From Lethocerus indicus (Eukaryota; Arthropoda; Insecta; Hemiptera; Belostomatidae): a stretch of DNA of 64,000 nucleotides. The stretch is taken from positions 34,088,224-34,152,223 of the forward strand of contig JACDQD010000003.1 of the NCBI GenBank assembly GCA_019843655.1. Reading direction: 5' to 3'. Positions 14,901 to 23,442 of the stretch are shown in pieces. Under the pieces are notes generated by a model. It was given only the letters and a program-made list of their open reading frames with translations, was not told where the DNA came from and did no database searches. The translations under genes and the position numbers were made by a program. How positions within the stretch are numbered: the stretch's first letter is position 1; every line of letters starts with the position of its first letter.

Positions 14901-15081
14901 AATTGACGGGCACTTACTTTTCCGTAGGGGGCATCATTTTCTTGCGCCTCTTCTGCGAATTCTCGCGGTGGCATTTCGAACAGTAGCCCTCCCATTCTTC
15001 GTTGCCGTAGAACGGACAACCGTTTTTGCACATCAAATACGACGCGTCTATCCTCAGGCTCGCCTTCTTCGAAGCGTACAT
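5742..15081 (-). CDS. Rabex-5: Rabex-5 / RABGEF1, Rab5 guanine nucleotide exchange factor (12 coding exons, complete)
   Basis: Rabex-5 proteins activate Rab5 on early endosomes through a VPS9 domain and bind ubiquitin through an N-terminal A20 zinc finger. Coding exons in order are 15081-14918, 12957-12833, 12005-11751, 11403-11274, 10924-10827, 10655-10399, 8239-8108, 7993-7883, 7773-7642, 7025-6845, 6715-6555 and 5927-5742. Every junction has GT/AG ends and compatible phase, giving 1932 nt and 643 residues. The A20 finger has C18, C22, C34 and C37. The VPS9 core spans about residues 190-390. D297 and Y338 align with the catalytic Asp/Tyr pair of human Rabex-5 (D313/Y354, the same 41-residue spacing). 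A coiled coil of the rabaptin-binding type is at about 388-445. The tail from about 470 is Ser/Pro-rich and absent from the 491-residue human protein. The ubiquitin-binding MIU helix that normally follows the finger was not found. An acceptor at 15097-15098, just upstream of the ATG, implies a non-coding 5' exon. Confidence 0.95.
6038..6130. repeat. Host repeat unit, left of foldback copy 2
   Basis: This stretch (AGTTCAAATGCAACAGG through TTTGAATTTCTGTCGCG to TTGAAATTTTGATCAC) is repeated directly at about 6420-6515 on the other side of foldback copy 2. It recurs in reverse complement at about 28721-28860, next to foldback copy 6. Confidence 0.75.
6136..6405. mobile_element. Foldback MITE copy 2
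   Basis: Starts CGTAGATTTCGTGTG and ends CGCGAAATCTACGG, with arms carrying the GTAGCGGTGTTGAGTCAC/GTGACTCAACACCGCTAC inverted pair. It lies in the last Rabex-5 intron, between two direct copies of an unrelated repeat. Confidence 0.88.
6420..6515. repeat. Host repeat unit, right of foldback copy 2
   Basis: A diverged direct copy of 6038-6130 (AGTTCAACAGTGCAACGG, then TTTGAATTTCCGGCCCG, then GAAATTTCGATTTTTGACAC). Confidence 0.7.
6555..6715 (-). CDS. Rabex-5: Rabex-5 coding exon 11 (tail)
   Basis: It is a Ser/Pro-rich segment ([20 protein letters not shown]), open in the one phase expected. Acceptor TTTCAG and donor CAG|GTAGTA. Foldback copy 2 lies in the next intron. Confidence 0.85.
6845..7025 (-). 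CDS. Rabex-5: Rabex-5 coding exon 10 (tail)
   Basis: It is a Ser/Asp-rich tail segment ([16 protein letters not shown]). Acceptor TTGCAG. Phase requires an out-phase of 1. That is met by TTAG|GTCTAT at 6845, or alternatively by GGAG|GTGACG at 6896, which would shorten the exon by 17 codons. The choice needs RNA evidence. Confidence 0.8.
7642..7773 (-). CDS. Rabex-5: Rabex-5 coding exon 9
   Basis: It encodes [18 protein letters not shown] then LPPPITPQ, matching the human segment around REVQDIVEKYPLEI and its terminal LPPPLQPQ. The human protein stops just beyond this point, while here the frame continues. Donor CAG|GTAAAT. Confidence 0.93.
7883..7993 (-). CDS. Rabex-5: Rabex-5 coding exon 8 (coiled coil)
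   Basis: It is a heptad-rich helical segment ending [11 protein letters not shown], in the place of the human rabaptin-binding coiled coil. Acceptor TCTAG and donor CAG|GTGTTT, phase 0 on both sides. Confidence 0.9.
8108..8239 (-). CDS. Rabex-5: Rabex-5 coding exon 7 (end of VPS9)
   Basis: The exon starts [17 protein letters not shown] and continues to FEQYMSGR, matching human CCAVAFIEKL and FDRYMSGQ. Acceptor CTGTAG and donor GAG|GTAAAA, phase 0 on both sides. Confidence 0.95.
8240..10398. other. Rabex-5 intron 6
   Basis: A 2.16-kb intron. Its 5' third (minus strand) holds the tandem repeats listed separately. The open frames near 8540-8930 on both strands overlap each other, have no family resemblance and lack splice support. 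Confidence 0.7.
9541..10385. repeat. Three tandem copies of a ~255-300 bp unit
   Basis: The segment with TTATCCTTC, ACAGGCATG, TTGAAAAACTA and CTTGGATGCATC appears three times, with TTATCCTTC starting near 9579, 9877 and 10133. Copies differ by substitutions and small deletions. The last copy ends within about 15 bp of the exon 6 donor. Confidence 0.85.
10399..10655 (-). CDS. Rabex-5: Rabex-5 coding exon 6 (VPS9 catalytic core)
   Basis: This exon encodes residues 258-343, with the VPS9 signatures [27 protein letters not shown] and GGYYFTNL. D297 and Y338 are the expected exchange residues. Acceptor CAACAG, donor TTTG|GTAAGC, phase out 0. A tandem repeat in the next intron ends just outside this donor. 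Confidence 0.97.
10827..10924 (-). CDS. Rabex-5: Rabex-5 coding exon 5 (VPS9)
   Basis: Acceptor TTTTCAG and donor ACAG|GTATTA. It encodes [18 protein letters not shown], the conserved entry into the VPS9 domain. Phase in is 2 and phase out is 1. Confidence 0.95.
11274..11403 (-). CDS. Rabex-5: Rabex-5 coding exon 4 (start of VPS9 region)
   Basis: Acceptor TTTCAG and donor AAGAG|GTATCA. It contains [17 protein letters not shown], matching human YKYVFCPETTDDEKKDL. Phase in is 1 and phase out is 2. Confidence 0.95.
11751..12005 (-). CDS. Rabex-5: Rabex-5 coding exon 3 (helical bundle)
   Basis: Acceptor CGCCAG and donor TCAC|GTAAGA. It encodes a charged helical segment (for example [16 protein letters not shown]) that aligns with the membrane-targeting and helical-bundle region preceding the VPS9 core. 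Phase in and out are both 1. Confidence 0.9.
12833..12957 (-). CDS. Rabex-5: Rabex-5 coding exon 2 (linker)
   Basis: Acceptor TTTCAG and donor AAAG|GTAAAT. It encodes a basic linker containing [12 protein letters not shown], which matches the human segment LTFSKFEEKK after the MIU. Phase in is 2 and phase out is 1. Confidence 0.9.
12958..14917. other. Rabex-5 intron 1
   Basis: About 2 kb, AT-rich, with a CCACC-rich simple repeat near 13155-13200. I searched it for an exon encoding the missing MIU helix and found none. Confidence 0.7.
14918..15081 (-). CDS. Rabex-5: Rabex-5 coding exon 1 (start, A20 zinc finger)
   Basis: The start is [18 protein letters not shown], followed by a C-x3-C-x11-C-x2-C finger (C18, C22, C34, C37) and a basic stretch. 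The donor is GAAAA|GTAAGT and the phase out is 2. Upstream lies TTTTCAG|TCTGAAAGGGGAAAA-ATG, so the exon probably begins at 15096 with a short 5' UTR. Confidence 0.95.
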
Positions 15082-15096
15082 TTTTCCCCTTTCAGA

Positions 15097-16418
15097 CTGA
15101 AAATTACAAAAAAAAAATTCACCCCGTCGCTAAATCACATTCGATAAGTGTTGCCGGCCGATACAATACTCAATTTCATGTTACTGACATTAGAAACTGT
15201 ATTGGAGTTGAAGGGCGGATATATAGCGGCGGTTCAAAACTGAAAATCACAAGTCCAAAGTTACATTCAGACTGGACGGGGACGAGATAAGACGGCGGGA
15301 CACAATGGGACTATTGTTAAACCCGCAATTTGTCGCACATAACAAAGAGAGAAGTCTTCAACAGGGGCTCATAACCCCCTTCCTGTTATCTGCAATTGTG
15401 GATCAGAACGCGCACGTACAACCGGACGACGTTTAAACCGAAAAAAAAAAAAAACACAGATCCGACTCACGGCAATTCAGTCAAGCGATAGAAAGTTTTA
15501 ACGAGGCACAAATTTCTTTCTATCCGGTCCAATTTAATTCGCCCGGATTGCCTTAAATGTCACTCTGTTAAAAGGAACGTAACGAACCGAAAACAGCTGA
15601 CCGATGACCTTCGTCAATGTAATCTGTCCAGGTGGGTGGGGGGAGGGGAGGGGGGATAAATAAATATATTACCGTCATAAATAAAAAAAAGCTTTTTCGT
15701 ATTTAAAAAACGGACCGGACAGCCAAATTAAATAGGCGAAAATAAAAACGGAATTAATAAATCGGATAAGGTCGGGATTATATATCACCCCCCCCCGCCC
15801 CATCGCTACGATCGAAAGGGCTTTGTCCTCACAAATCAATCTCATTTCTAAGGAGTATATTAGGAAATGTATTACACTATAATTTTCATAACGCGTTCGA
15901 AGAAGCTGGTGACATTTCGTCGTTTGGTAAAATATATTGAGCCCACTTCCCTCAGTTAAATTACGACTGATAGAAAAATATTTACGCCGTTACAATAGAA
16001 GTTATAATACGATTTATGCAAACGGTGAAAATTTGGGATTTTATAACTCTTCTGTTCAACTAAAAATTTTGCTAAAAACGAAATTTTGTATTATCCGATG
16101 GACATTTCGTCCAGAATTTCAAAAAAATGTAGTCGGTGGCATTTGGGATATTCGTACTGTGCTATTCGATTTAGATTTTGCTAACTGACGAATTTTTTTT
16201 GTATTGTCCAATGGGAGAAAAAAATAATAGAATAAAATATTTTTAAAAAAATGTAAGATATATATTGTCGGGTGTAAGCCTGATGAAACACAATGTGAAA
16301 ACAGCTGATCTATTTCGGCCGAAATAGAAAGGTCGAGGGGGGGGGAAAGGCGAAAAAAACGTCTCCAGGTTATTTTGATTAGAGACGGTTTTCTCGGCCA
16401 ATCGTTAACCGGTCCAAG
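15097..16418. promoter_or_regulatory. Divergent intergenic region between Rabex-5 and ND-B14.7
   Basis: The two genes are transcribed away from each other, so promoters for both must lie here unless the Rabex-5 non-coding first exon sits elsewhere. It has poly-G and poly-A runs (15631-15655, 15788-15797) and no clear TATA box next to either gene. The open frame at 15937-16188 has no recognisable product. Confidence 0.5.
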
Positions 16419-16603
16419 ATGGGCATAATTTCTGAACATCTCTCGCCGAACGAGTACAAATATTACGACAGCCCAGAGGGCGAGGACTGCTTCAAGAAAG
16501 TCTGGTATATGACTAAATACGCGGGCATCTACAGTGTACTGGGAGCCAGCCTAGACGTCCTGCTCTATTCCCATCCCAAGGGATACGCTCAGACGATGGC
16601 CAG
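16419..16603 (+). CDS. ND-B14.7: ND-B14.7 exon 1
   Basis: It encodes residues 1-61 plus two bases of codon 62. It contains YYDSPEGEDCFKKVWYM and the first membrane helix. Donor AG|GTACTG. Confidence 0.93.
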
Positions 16604-18403
16604 GTACTGAGGCAGCCAGCCGCCAACAAGTATATACCACAATACACAACAGCCACTCTACCTCTTCAACTCGATACACCGACAGACAGTTAACTATCCG
16701 AGACATTTTGCTTATTTTTTCTACCCCCATTTCTTTAAAAGACAGTTCTCGGCTATAACACATAAGAGTCCAGGTCCGCGATCTTTGCCAGCCGGATTCC
16801 ACGGGGTTTCGAGCTCATTTCATTTCGCAAGAAAAACCTCTCTTTCCGCCTTCAGTCTTCACTCTCGATACGGACTAATAATTCGAAACATATTACGGAC
16901 CGACGTAGAGCCCGCTTTAATCTAGTGCGTTGAATTCAATTTACTCGATTCAATCGAGTTTTTAAATCTTCTGTACAATCCTCGCGTGGGAATACCGTTC
17001 GGAGGAGGAAGAATAACGAAGATTTGCTCAAGCTTTACGATGTTCGGTCAACAGAGTACGGGTCGTACAGACGCCGTCAAAATACCGAGTTTTTTTCTCA
17101 GTTCATACTCTTTTCTGAGCGGCATTTGCTCTAATAAATACGTCCCGTCGAAACGTCCTTCGGCCTTAAATTCAGATCCGAGATCGGTATTGACACGCTC
17201 CTATTCCGTTTTCTTTTCTTTTTTTTCCGGGTGTCCCCATTACTGGCTGGCAAATGATTCATTTATCGGTATAGTCGCGACTACAATTTCTTTAGATTTA
17301 GAACTGTCGAAGGAGAAACTCCCGCCGCCGCCCTTCAACCTCCTGAACGAGGGATTTTCGGAAAGGCGAGGAAAGTCAAGTCGAATTGAGGGATAATTCG
17401 GAACGGAAGGATTTATACCGGGAAGCCGCCGATCTCTCGAAAGACCTGGACTTTTGGGTAATTGTCGATTATTCCGTTGGAGACGTACAGTGTCATTTTT
17501 CGAACGATTACGGATCGATGCCCACAGTTCGTTTCCGTAGGCCCGAATAATTTTTGGGACATTTCGTCGAAATGAATTAATTTATCGCAATATTTCGTAT
17601 TAAAATACGGGGGAATTATTAATGGGGCGAAATCGAATCCGTGCCGAAGATTAACCGACATAATCGGAGTAGGCGGAAAAGAAATCGTTATATTTTTCGA
17701 CTTTATTTCTAATTTGGTCGAATATTTCGTATCTGGTAAATTCAGTTCTGCACAATAATTCTTTCGAATACTGTAATATTACAATGAGATGATGTAGGTC
17801 GTCGGATAAAAAACATTAATTAATCGAAGTCCCCATTGAACTAGGAACGGCAAAGTGTTGAAACGCCCATATCGAGGGCAAAATTGACGGATAATTATAT
17901 TATTGTCTGTTATTCGGAATTGATTAAACTGTGTAAACTGCTTTCTATGGTTTGTCCCGTAGAATTCTTCTTTCTATGATCCTCACGTCGGTCTAAGTTA
18001 ATTAGACGAGACATAGAATATTGTGATGTGATAATGCGATGCGCTTTAAATTGAATGGAACTGTTTGTTCAGATACGCTTACATCACGCTGCCGGCGATT
18101 GGTGTCGCGGCCAGTTTTGCGGCGACGACGTGCACTGCGACGTCTCTCCGCCAGCGGGACGACAAGTGGAACTATCTGGCCGGCGGTTTGGCGTCGGGCG
18201 CCGTAATCGGCGCCTGGAAGAAGAGCGTCAAGGTCGGCGTCTTTGCGTGTATCGCGCTCGGCTTTTTCGCCGTTCTCAAGAAGGACTCGATCGAGAACAA
18301 CTGGTCGATGTTGGGCGACCCGGCGCCGCAGAAGTACGGCAACCTCTGGTACCCGAAGAGGGACTTCACTATTGTATCCGATCCGGGGAAGAGTTGGAAA
18401 TGA
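16419..18403 (+). CDS. ND-B14.7: NADH dehydrogenase (ubiquinone) B14.7 subunit, NDUFA11 (2 exons, complete)
   Basis: NDUFA11/B14.7 is an accessory membrane subunit of mitochondrial respiratory complex I with a Tim17/22/23-type four-helix fold. Exon 1 is 16419-16603 and exon 2 is 18073-18403, giving 516 nt and 171 residues. The junction ATGGCCAG|GTACTG ... TTGTTCAG|ATACGC restores an Arg codon and joins TMARYAYITLPAIGVAAS. Hydrophobic segments lie near residues 32-48, 63-84, 100-116 and 121-138. The C-terminus (GNLWYPKRDFTIVSDPGKSW) is typical of insect orthologues. The first ATG (CCAAGATGG) is in good context. It is divergent from Rabex-5 and convergent with spinster. Confidence 0.93.
16604..18072 (+). 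other. ND-B14.7 intron
   Basis: A 1.47-kb intron. Open frames at 16986-17396 (+) and 17413-17661 (-) have no recognisable domain. No repeat family of the window was seen in it. Confidence 0.8.
18073..18403 (+). CDS. ND-B14.7: ND-B14.7 exon 2
   Basis: It encodes the remaining three hydrophobic helices and the matrix/IMS tail, ending TGG AAA TGA. It is noticeably GC-rich compared with its flanks, as are the other coding exons here. Overlapping frames on both strands are shadows. Confidence 0.93.
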
Positions 18404-18477
18404 ACACAGCGCGGAACCGAAACCGGGTTAGTGACTACTGTTAGAACTCGCAATGTATAGAGGTGAGATTATAAAGT

Positions 18478-18483
18478 AATAAA
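18478..18483 (+). other. Polyadenylation signal of ND-B14.7
   Basis: An AATAAA hexamer 75 nt after the stop codon, the first on this strand. Confidence 0.7.
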
Positions 18484-20039
18484 ATCCTTACATTTTATCA
18501 ACGCTATTTTTCCTCCAATTATTGTATTTATTGCGAACTATTAAAACCGATTTTCTCACGAATCGACGATCGAATTATTTATTTACGGTGTAATCGCTCA
18601 TAATCAAACCGTAGCGCACCGCTGACCCGGAGATCTCTTCAGAATGTAGCCAGGATAAGAATAATTACGAATTAAAAAATTTATTTATTCGCGACAAAGT
18701 CGGAAATACACCGAGTTTTGAAATTGGTTAACGAAAATCATGCAGTTGGAGACTCCGATTAATAGCGAATAATTTTATCTAACATCTTCTTCAGTAGGCC
18801 CCCGTTAAGCGTCCAGCTATTAGTTCCGAGAATCCGTTTTTTTTTTTTTTTTTATTGAATAATCTTGAAAATATTTCATTTAAATGAGTGCGCACTAAAA
18901 CTGCACTTTCTCTGCACGACACTTCAACGAATTGTTTGGAGCTGTCGATTATACGGAATCCCATATTAATCGGATACAATGAGAGGATTCTAGAAGAAAC
19001 ATATCCCGATGAGTTAACGAATTTATTGATTGCGACATGGATGTTATTTTAAACGCAAGTTTTCGTCAATTTCGATATAATATATATGAAATTTACGAAC
19101 CAACCGCACGAAATACAGATAAGATATACAAAGAAAAGTGTTACGAATTATGTATTAAATTGATAACTTTCAAGAAACAAAGTGGCGAATCGTACCCTCC
19201 AATTAAAAATACAACAACCCCTGAATAACTCGATAATAAGAGATTAATATCGAAATATAAATTGAAAATCAATTTGCGAAAAGGAACGAGCGAGATATAA
19301 AACGCAAAAAAGGGTAATGGATATTCAAAAAGTAAATTACAACTGCATAAATATTAGCAATATATTAGCCTATTTCGATTAATTATAAACAGTCTTTTAT
19401 TTATTTATATAAACTGTATAATACAAATTCATTTGGTGCCTTTCTTTTGCAAGGAAATCGCTTCCGTTTCAATATTGGAAGAACAAAGATTTGTAATATA
19501 TAATATACGCACACTTTTTAATCTTTTACAATCTCTTTTACAATAATAATAATAATAATAATAAATTCAACTTTAAATTAATTTTCAGTACACAGTCGCG
19601 GTTAAATGTCTGTTTTTCAATTGCAATTTTTTTTGTTCAATGTCCGGTACAGTCGACAGAACCGGTGTACGCCTTACAATTAGAAAACTAATATTTCAGT
19701 TATCACAGATAATAAAATGAAAAAAAACAAAAAAAATATTACTGCAATAACGCTTTAGACGAGAGTTCTTTGCGGTCCGACGATTTTATATAATGAGCGC
19801 ATTTAAAAATGTCCACCGAATACAAAAATACGTCGGTCGAGAGAAAGCCGTTGATGAGTTCAATTGTAGACCGAACACGCGGCCCGCGTTTACAAACTAC
19901 AAATTACAAATTATAATTGTAACAACATTCAACGAATAGTTACATTCAACGTTGTGTTCGTAAATCACAGATTAACAAAGTAGTTATGGATCATTTTGAT
20001 TCATCCCGTTTACGTTGGGAAAATGAGGTATTCCTTTTT

Positions 20040-20041
<2 letters not shown>

Positions 20042-20084
<43 letters not shown>
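20042..20084. repeat. (AT)n microsatellite
   Basis: About 43 bp of uninterrupted TA dinucleotides. Confidence 0.95.
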
Positions 20085-20087
<3 letters not shown>

Positions 20088-21149
20088 ACTATTTATTAAA
20101 TGATACAAATCTAATTTTTCCTCTCAAGGTACAATCGGGTTCAACAAAGTGATCCGAAGGCTTCAAAAAAAAAAAAAAAATTTGACAAAAAACAGTTCTA
20201 ACCATCTATCAATTTTTCTTACATAGGAAGCCATTCACCAAATACTGAATATATACGCTACACATATAATTTATATATATATATTACACATATTTCGAAA
20301 AATGAAGGTCTAAATATAGGAGTCTTTTCGAGAAAAAAAAAACTTTACATGCAAACCACCGTAATAGGTTTTTTTTTTATATATCCGTCGATTTTCTTTT
20401 TATCATTTGCCTAGAATAAACGGCGAACGAATAATTTGCGAAGTTTCTCGATAATTGCGTATTCACAATTACATCAGCGGCACACAAATAATTAATTTTA
20501 TTCCCGTAGCCAATAAAAAAAAGATAAATAAAAATTAAAATCCTCGACTCTTTCTTTTTGCAGATTCGCCTTCTATCGTTCGATAATTTGAACACGACGA
20601 TCGCATTTAAACGTCGCATTTGAGTACTGCATCGACGTAAATGATACCGACCGGTTGAAATTTTCATCGAAGTTTTGAATTATACAAAATCCAGTTAATA
20701 GATAACCGGTTCACTTACTTCGATGGAAATTCATTTTTATCATTTACGACAGATACAAATTTAATATTTAAAGCGACACCCTTAGAATTGTTTCGGTTTT
20801 TTTTTTTAAATTCGCAGTCGAGGACTACGTTGAATTGCTGAAGTAATTGGTCTTACTTAGAACATTAGAACCGATTTAAAACGGGCCTAATCAATCGGTG
20901 ATTCACGAGTACTCGGACCTTGCGTCAGAATACGCGAAATGAAAATATTAATTTTCCTCCGAAACATTATAGCAATACCCCAATTTTACGCTAAACAAAT
21001 TTTTCAATTTGTACACATTTTCTAAGTACATATACATAAAAAAAAAAAAGGAGAAATATTCTGATATATTTCAATTACATTTCCAACGTTTTTCTTAAAA
21101 TTTGGGTATTACTAATATTCTGAAGGATTGAAATCCATCGAGAATAATG

Positions 21150-21151
<2 letters not shown>

Positions 21152-21211
<60 letters not shown>
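21152..21211. repeat. (AT)n microsatellite
   Basis: About 60 bp of uninterrupted TA dinucleotides. Confidence 0.95.
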
Positions 21212-21213
<2 letters not shown>

Positions 21214-21354
21214 TAGGAGGAACCTAAAAGAGTTTAAAAAAAAAAAAAGAAGAAGAGAAATTTAAAAAGCTAAATAAATAAAACAATTGTAAATATATTA
21301 TATAGATTTAACAAGTACAAAATGCACAAGTACAACACATGCCTAATTAGATAT

Positions 21355-21357
<3 letters not shown>

Positions 21358-21387
<30 letters not shown>
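21358..21387. repeat. (TC)n microsatellite
   Basis: A CT/TC dinucleotide run of about 28 bp with one break near its start, in the spinster 3' flank. Confidence 0.9.
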
Positions 21388-21685
21388 GACCTGACACTTG
21401 GAACACAAATTCGAGTGAGTGGAAAAATTAAAATTTTCCTCTTTTTCACTTAAAAAAAAAACAACAAAACGAAAGGGATGAGAACAGGCGATAATAACTA
21501 ATAATACCTAAATTACGCTATATATACACATCCGGGTTGTCAATGTGACACATCCCTTTTTTCCTCGAGGATTATTTACAATATTCACATAGAAAAAAAG
21601 AGTTTTTTTTTTTTAGTGTTTTCGTTTCTTTTCTTTTTTTTTGTTATATAAGTTTTCGTTCTCTTAATAATTTGTACACCTATGG

Positions 21686-21768
21686 TTACGCTACAGTTAG
21701 ATTGACTTCACTTCTGCTCAACGGGTCGTCGGCGCACAGGTGAGTCGGAATTCCCGGATTGTCGACAC
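21686..21768 (-). CDS. spin: spinster exon H (C-terminal tail, stop)
   Basis: Acceptor GTTTTCAG, phase 1. It encodes [20 protein letters not shown] and ends at TAA 21686-21688. It is a cytosolic tail with no membrane segment. Confidence 0.88.
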
Positions 21769-23400
21769 CTGAAAACAAAATTGAATAGATTTATTATTAT
21801 TATTATTGTAAGGTAAAAAAAAAATCACACGAACTTAACTAAAAATACTGTAGTTTCGTGATGTTTCTGTCTCCTCTCACCGTTTCGGTCTTTTGCTAGA
21901 CCGGTTTTGGCTGCTCGCCATCTTCAGTAGCGCTGTGTTAGTCACTGTTAGCACTTTGGATGTTTTTTGGGCATCCTCACTGCACTGTCACTTTCACATC
22001 TACTGTAATCTATTGTATGTATCTGTAATGTATGTATCTGTAAAGATTACAGTACATGTGAAAGTGACAGTGCAGTGAGGATGCCCCCTGAAAAACATCC
22101 AAAGTGCTAACAGACCACAAAACAGGTATATCAAATTAACTAAAAATACTTCCGCGGATTTAAACATAAAGCAAGGTAATAATCGGTGGTGAGATATTTT
22201 ACGGGGTACTTTTCTATTGTAAAGAGTTTATTATACATTTCGGTGGAATGATCACAATCGTGCAACTGTTTTAAAATCTGAACAATATTTGCGTATTTAT
22301 GAAGAAAATATTGTGATCGAATTCGAAGAGAAAATAAATTTATGCAACTAATTCAATATAGATTACTGTAGATTTCGTGCGAGAGGAGACAGAAAGAAAA
22401 GCGCTAAATCTACTGAATACTGAGTAAATTCATGACCGATATTCGGTAAACCAGTTGGTAACGGTCGAACGAAAGGAATATAATTGTTGGACCTGCGCAC
22501 TGCCTCTCGGCCTCCTCCTTGTCGCCGACAATGTAGAACGCGGTGAGCAGAAAGAATACGCCGCCGAGTACTTCGACGAAACTGGTGGTGAAGAGGGCGT
22601 ACTGGAGGCTGTGGAATTCGACGTCAGGACTCGGCTTCGGAGGCGAACTGGTACCGCCGACGGCGGAACCGGCGACCAGCGACGTGATCACCATAGCGGA
22701 GCTCAAACTGCTTTTCAGAAGTTCGGATATCTACGACAACAAAAACAGCCTCAAATATATACAACTGGACATAGTTTAACACACCTGTTTTGTGGTCTAC
22801 GAGGGGTTGGAATACTGTGTGTTTCTGTCTCTCTCGCGGTTCTGGTCTTTGCCAGACCGGGTTTGACGCTCGCCATCTTCAGTAGCGCTGTGTGTCAGTC
22901 ACTGTCAGCACTTTGGATGTTTTTGGGGCATCCTCACTGCCCACTGTCACTTTCACTTGTACCGTCAAAAGTGCCAGCGGAGACTAACACCGCTACTGAA
23001 GATGGTGAGCAGCTTTTCAAAAGCAAACTTTTTCTGTTTGCAAAGGCCAAACCAGAGCGAGAGGAGACAGAAACACCGCAAACCTACGGTACAACTGTAA
23101 AAGATAAAGTTAATGCGATCGGATTCCAATAAAAATACATCGGATCAAAATAAAAATACAGCTCATATTTTAATAATGAAAAAAACCTAAAGGACCTCGG
23201 TACTGAATTAATACACAGTGAAGTCTGAGACAAACTTATAAACAATGGGATGGATAATTTTATGTGGGCCATCCATACGTGTATAAAGTAAAACAATTTA
23301 ATAAAGCTATACAAAATATTATTTGAAAATATTTTCAGATCTGTGGGGAAAGAAATTACGAGTGTATTTTATTTTATTTAATAACAATTTAAAACGGTAA

Positions 23401-23442
<42 letters not shown>

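Larger units (their letters stand above)
18484..21685. other. Convergent intergenic region, ND-B14.7 to spinster
   Basis: It contains the 3' UTR of spinster at its right side, two long (AT)n runs, a (TC)n run, an (AAT)n run near 19544-19565 and many homopolymers. The open frames at 18791-18979, 19037-19228 and 20377-20667 have no recognisable product. Confidence 0.6.

Noticed and set aside
22455..23132. 225-residue plus-strand frame
   Set aside because: It is antisense to spinster exon G and then runs through foldback copy 4.
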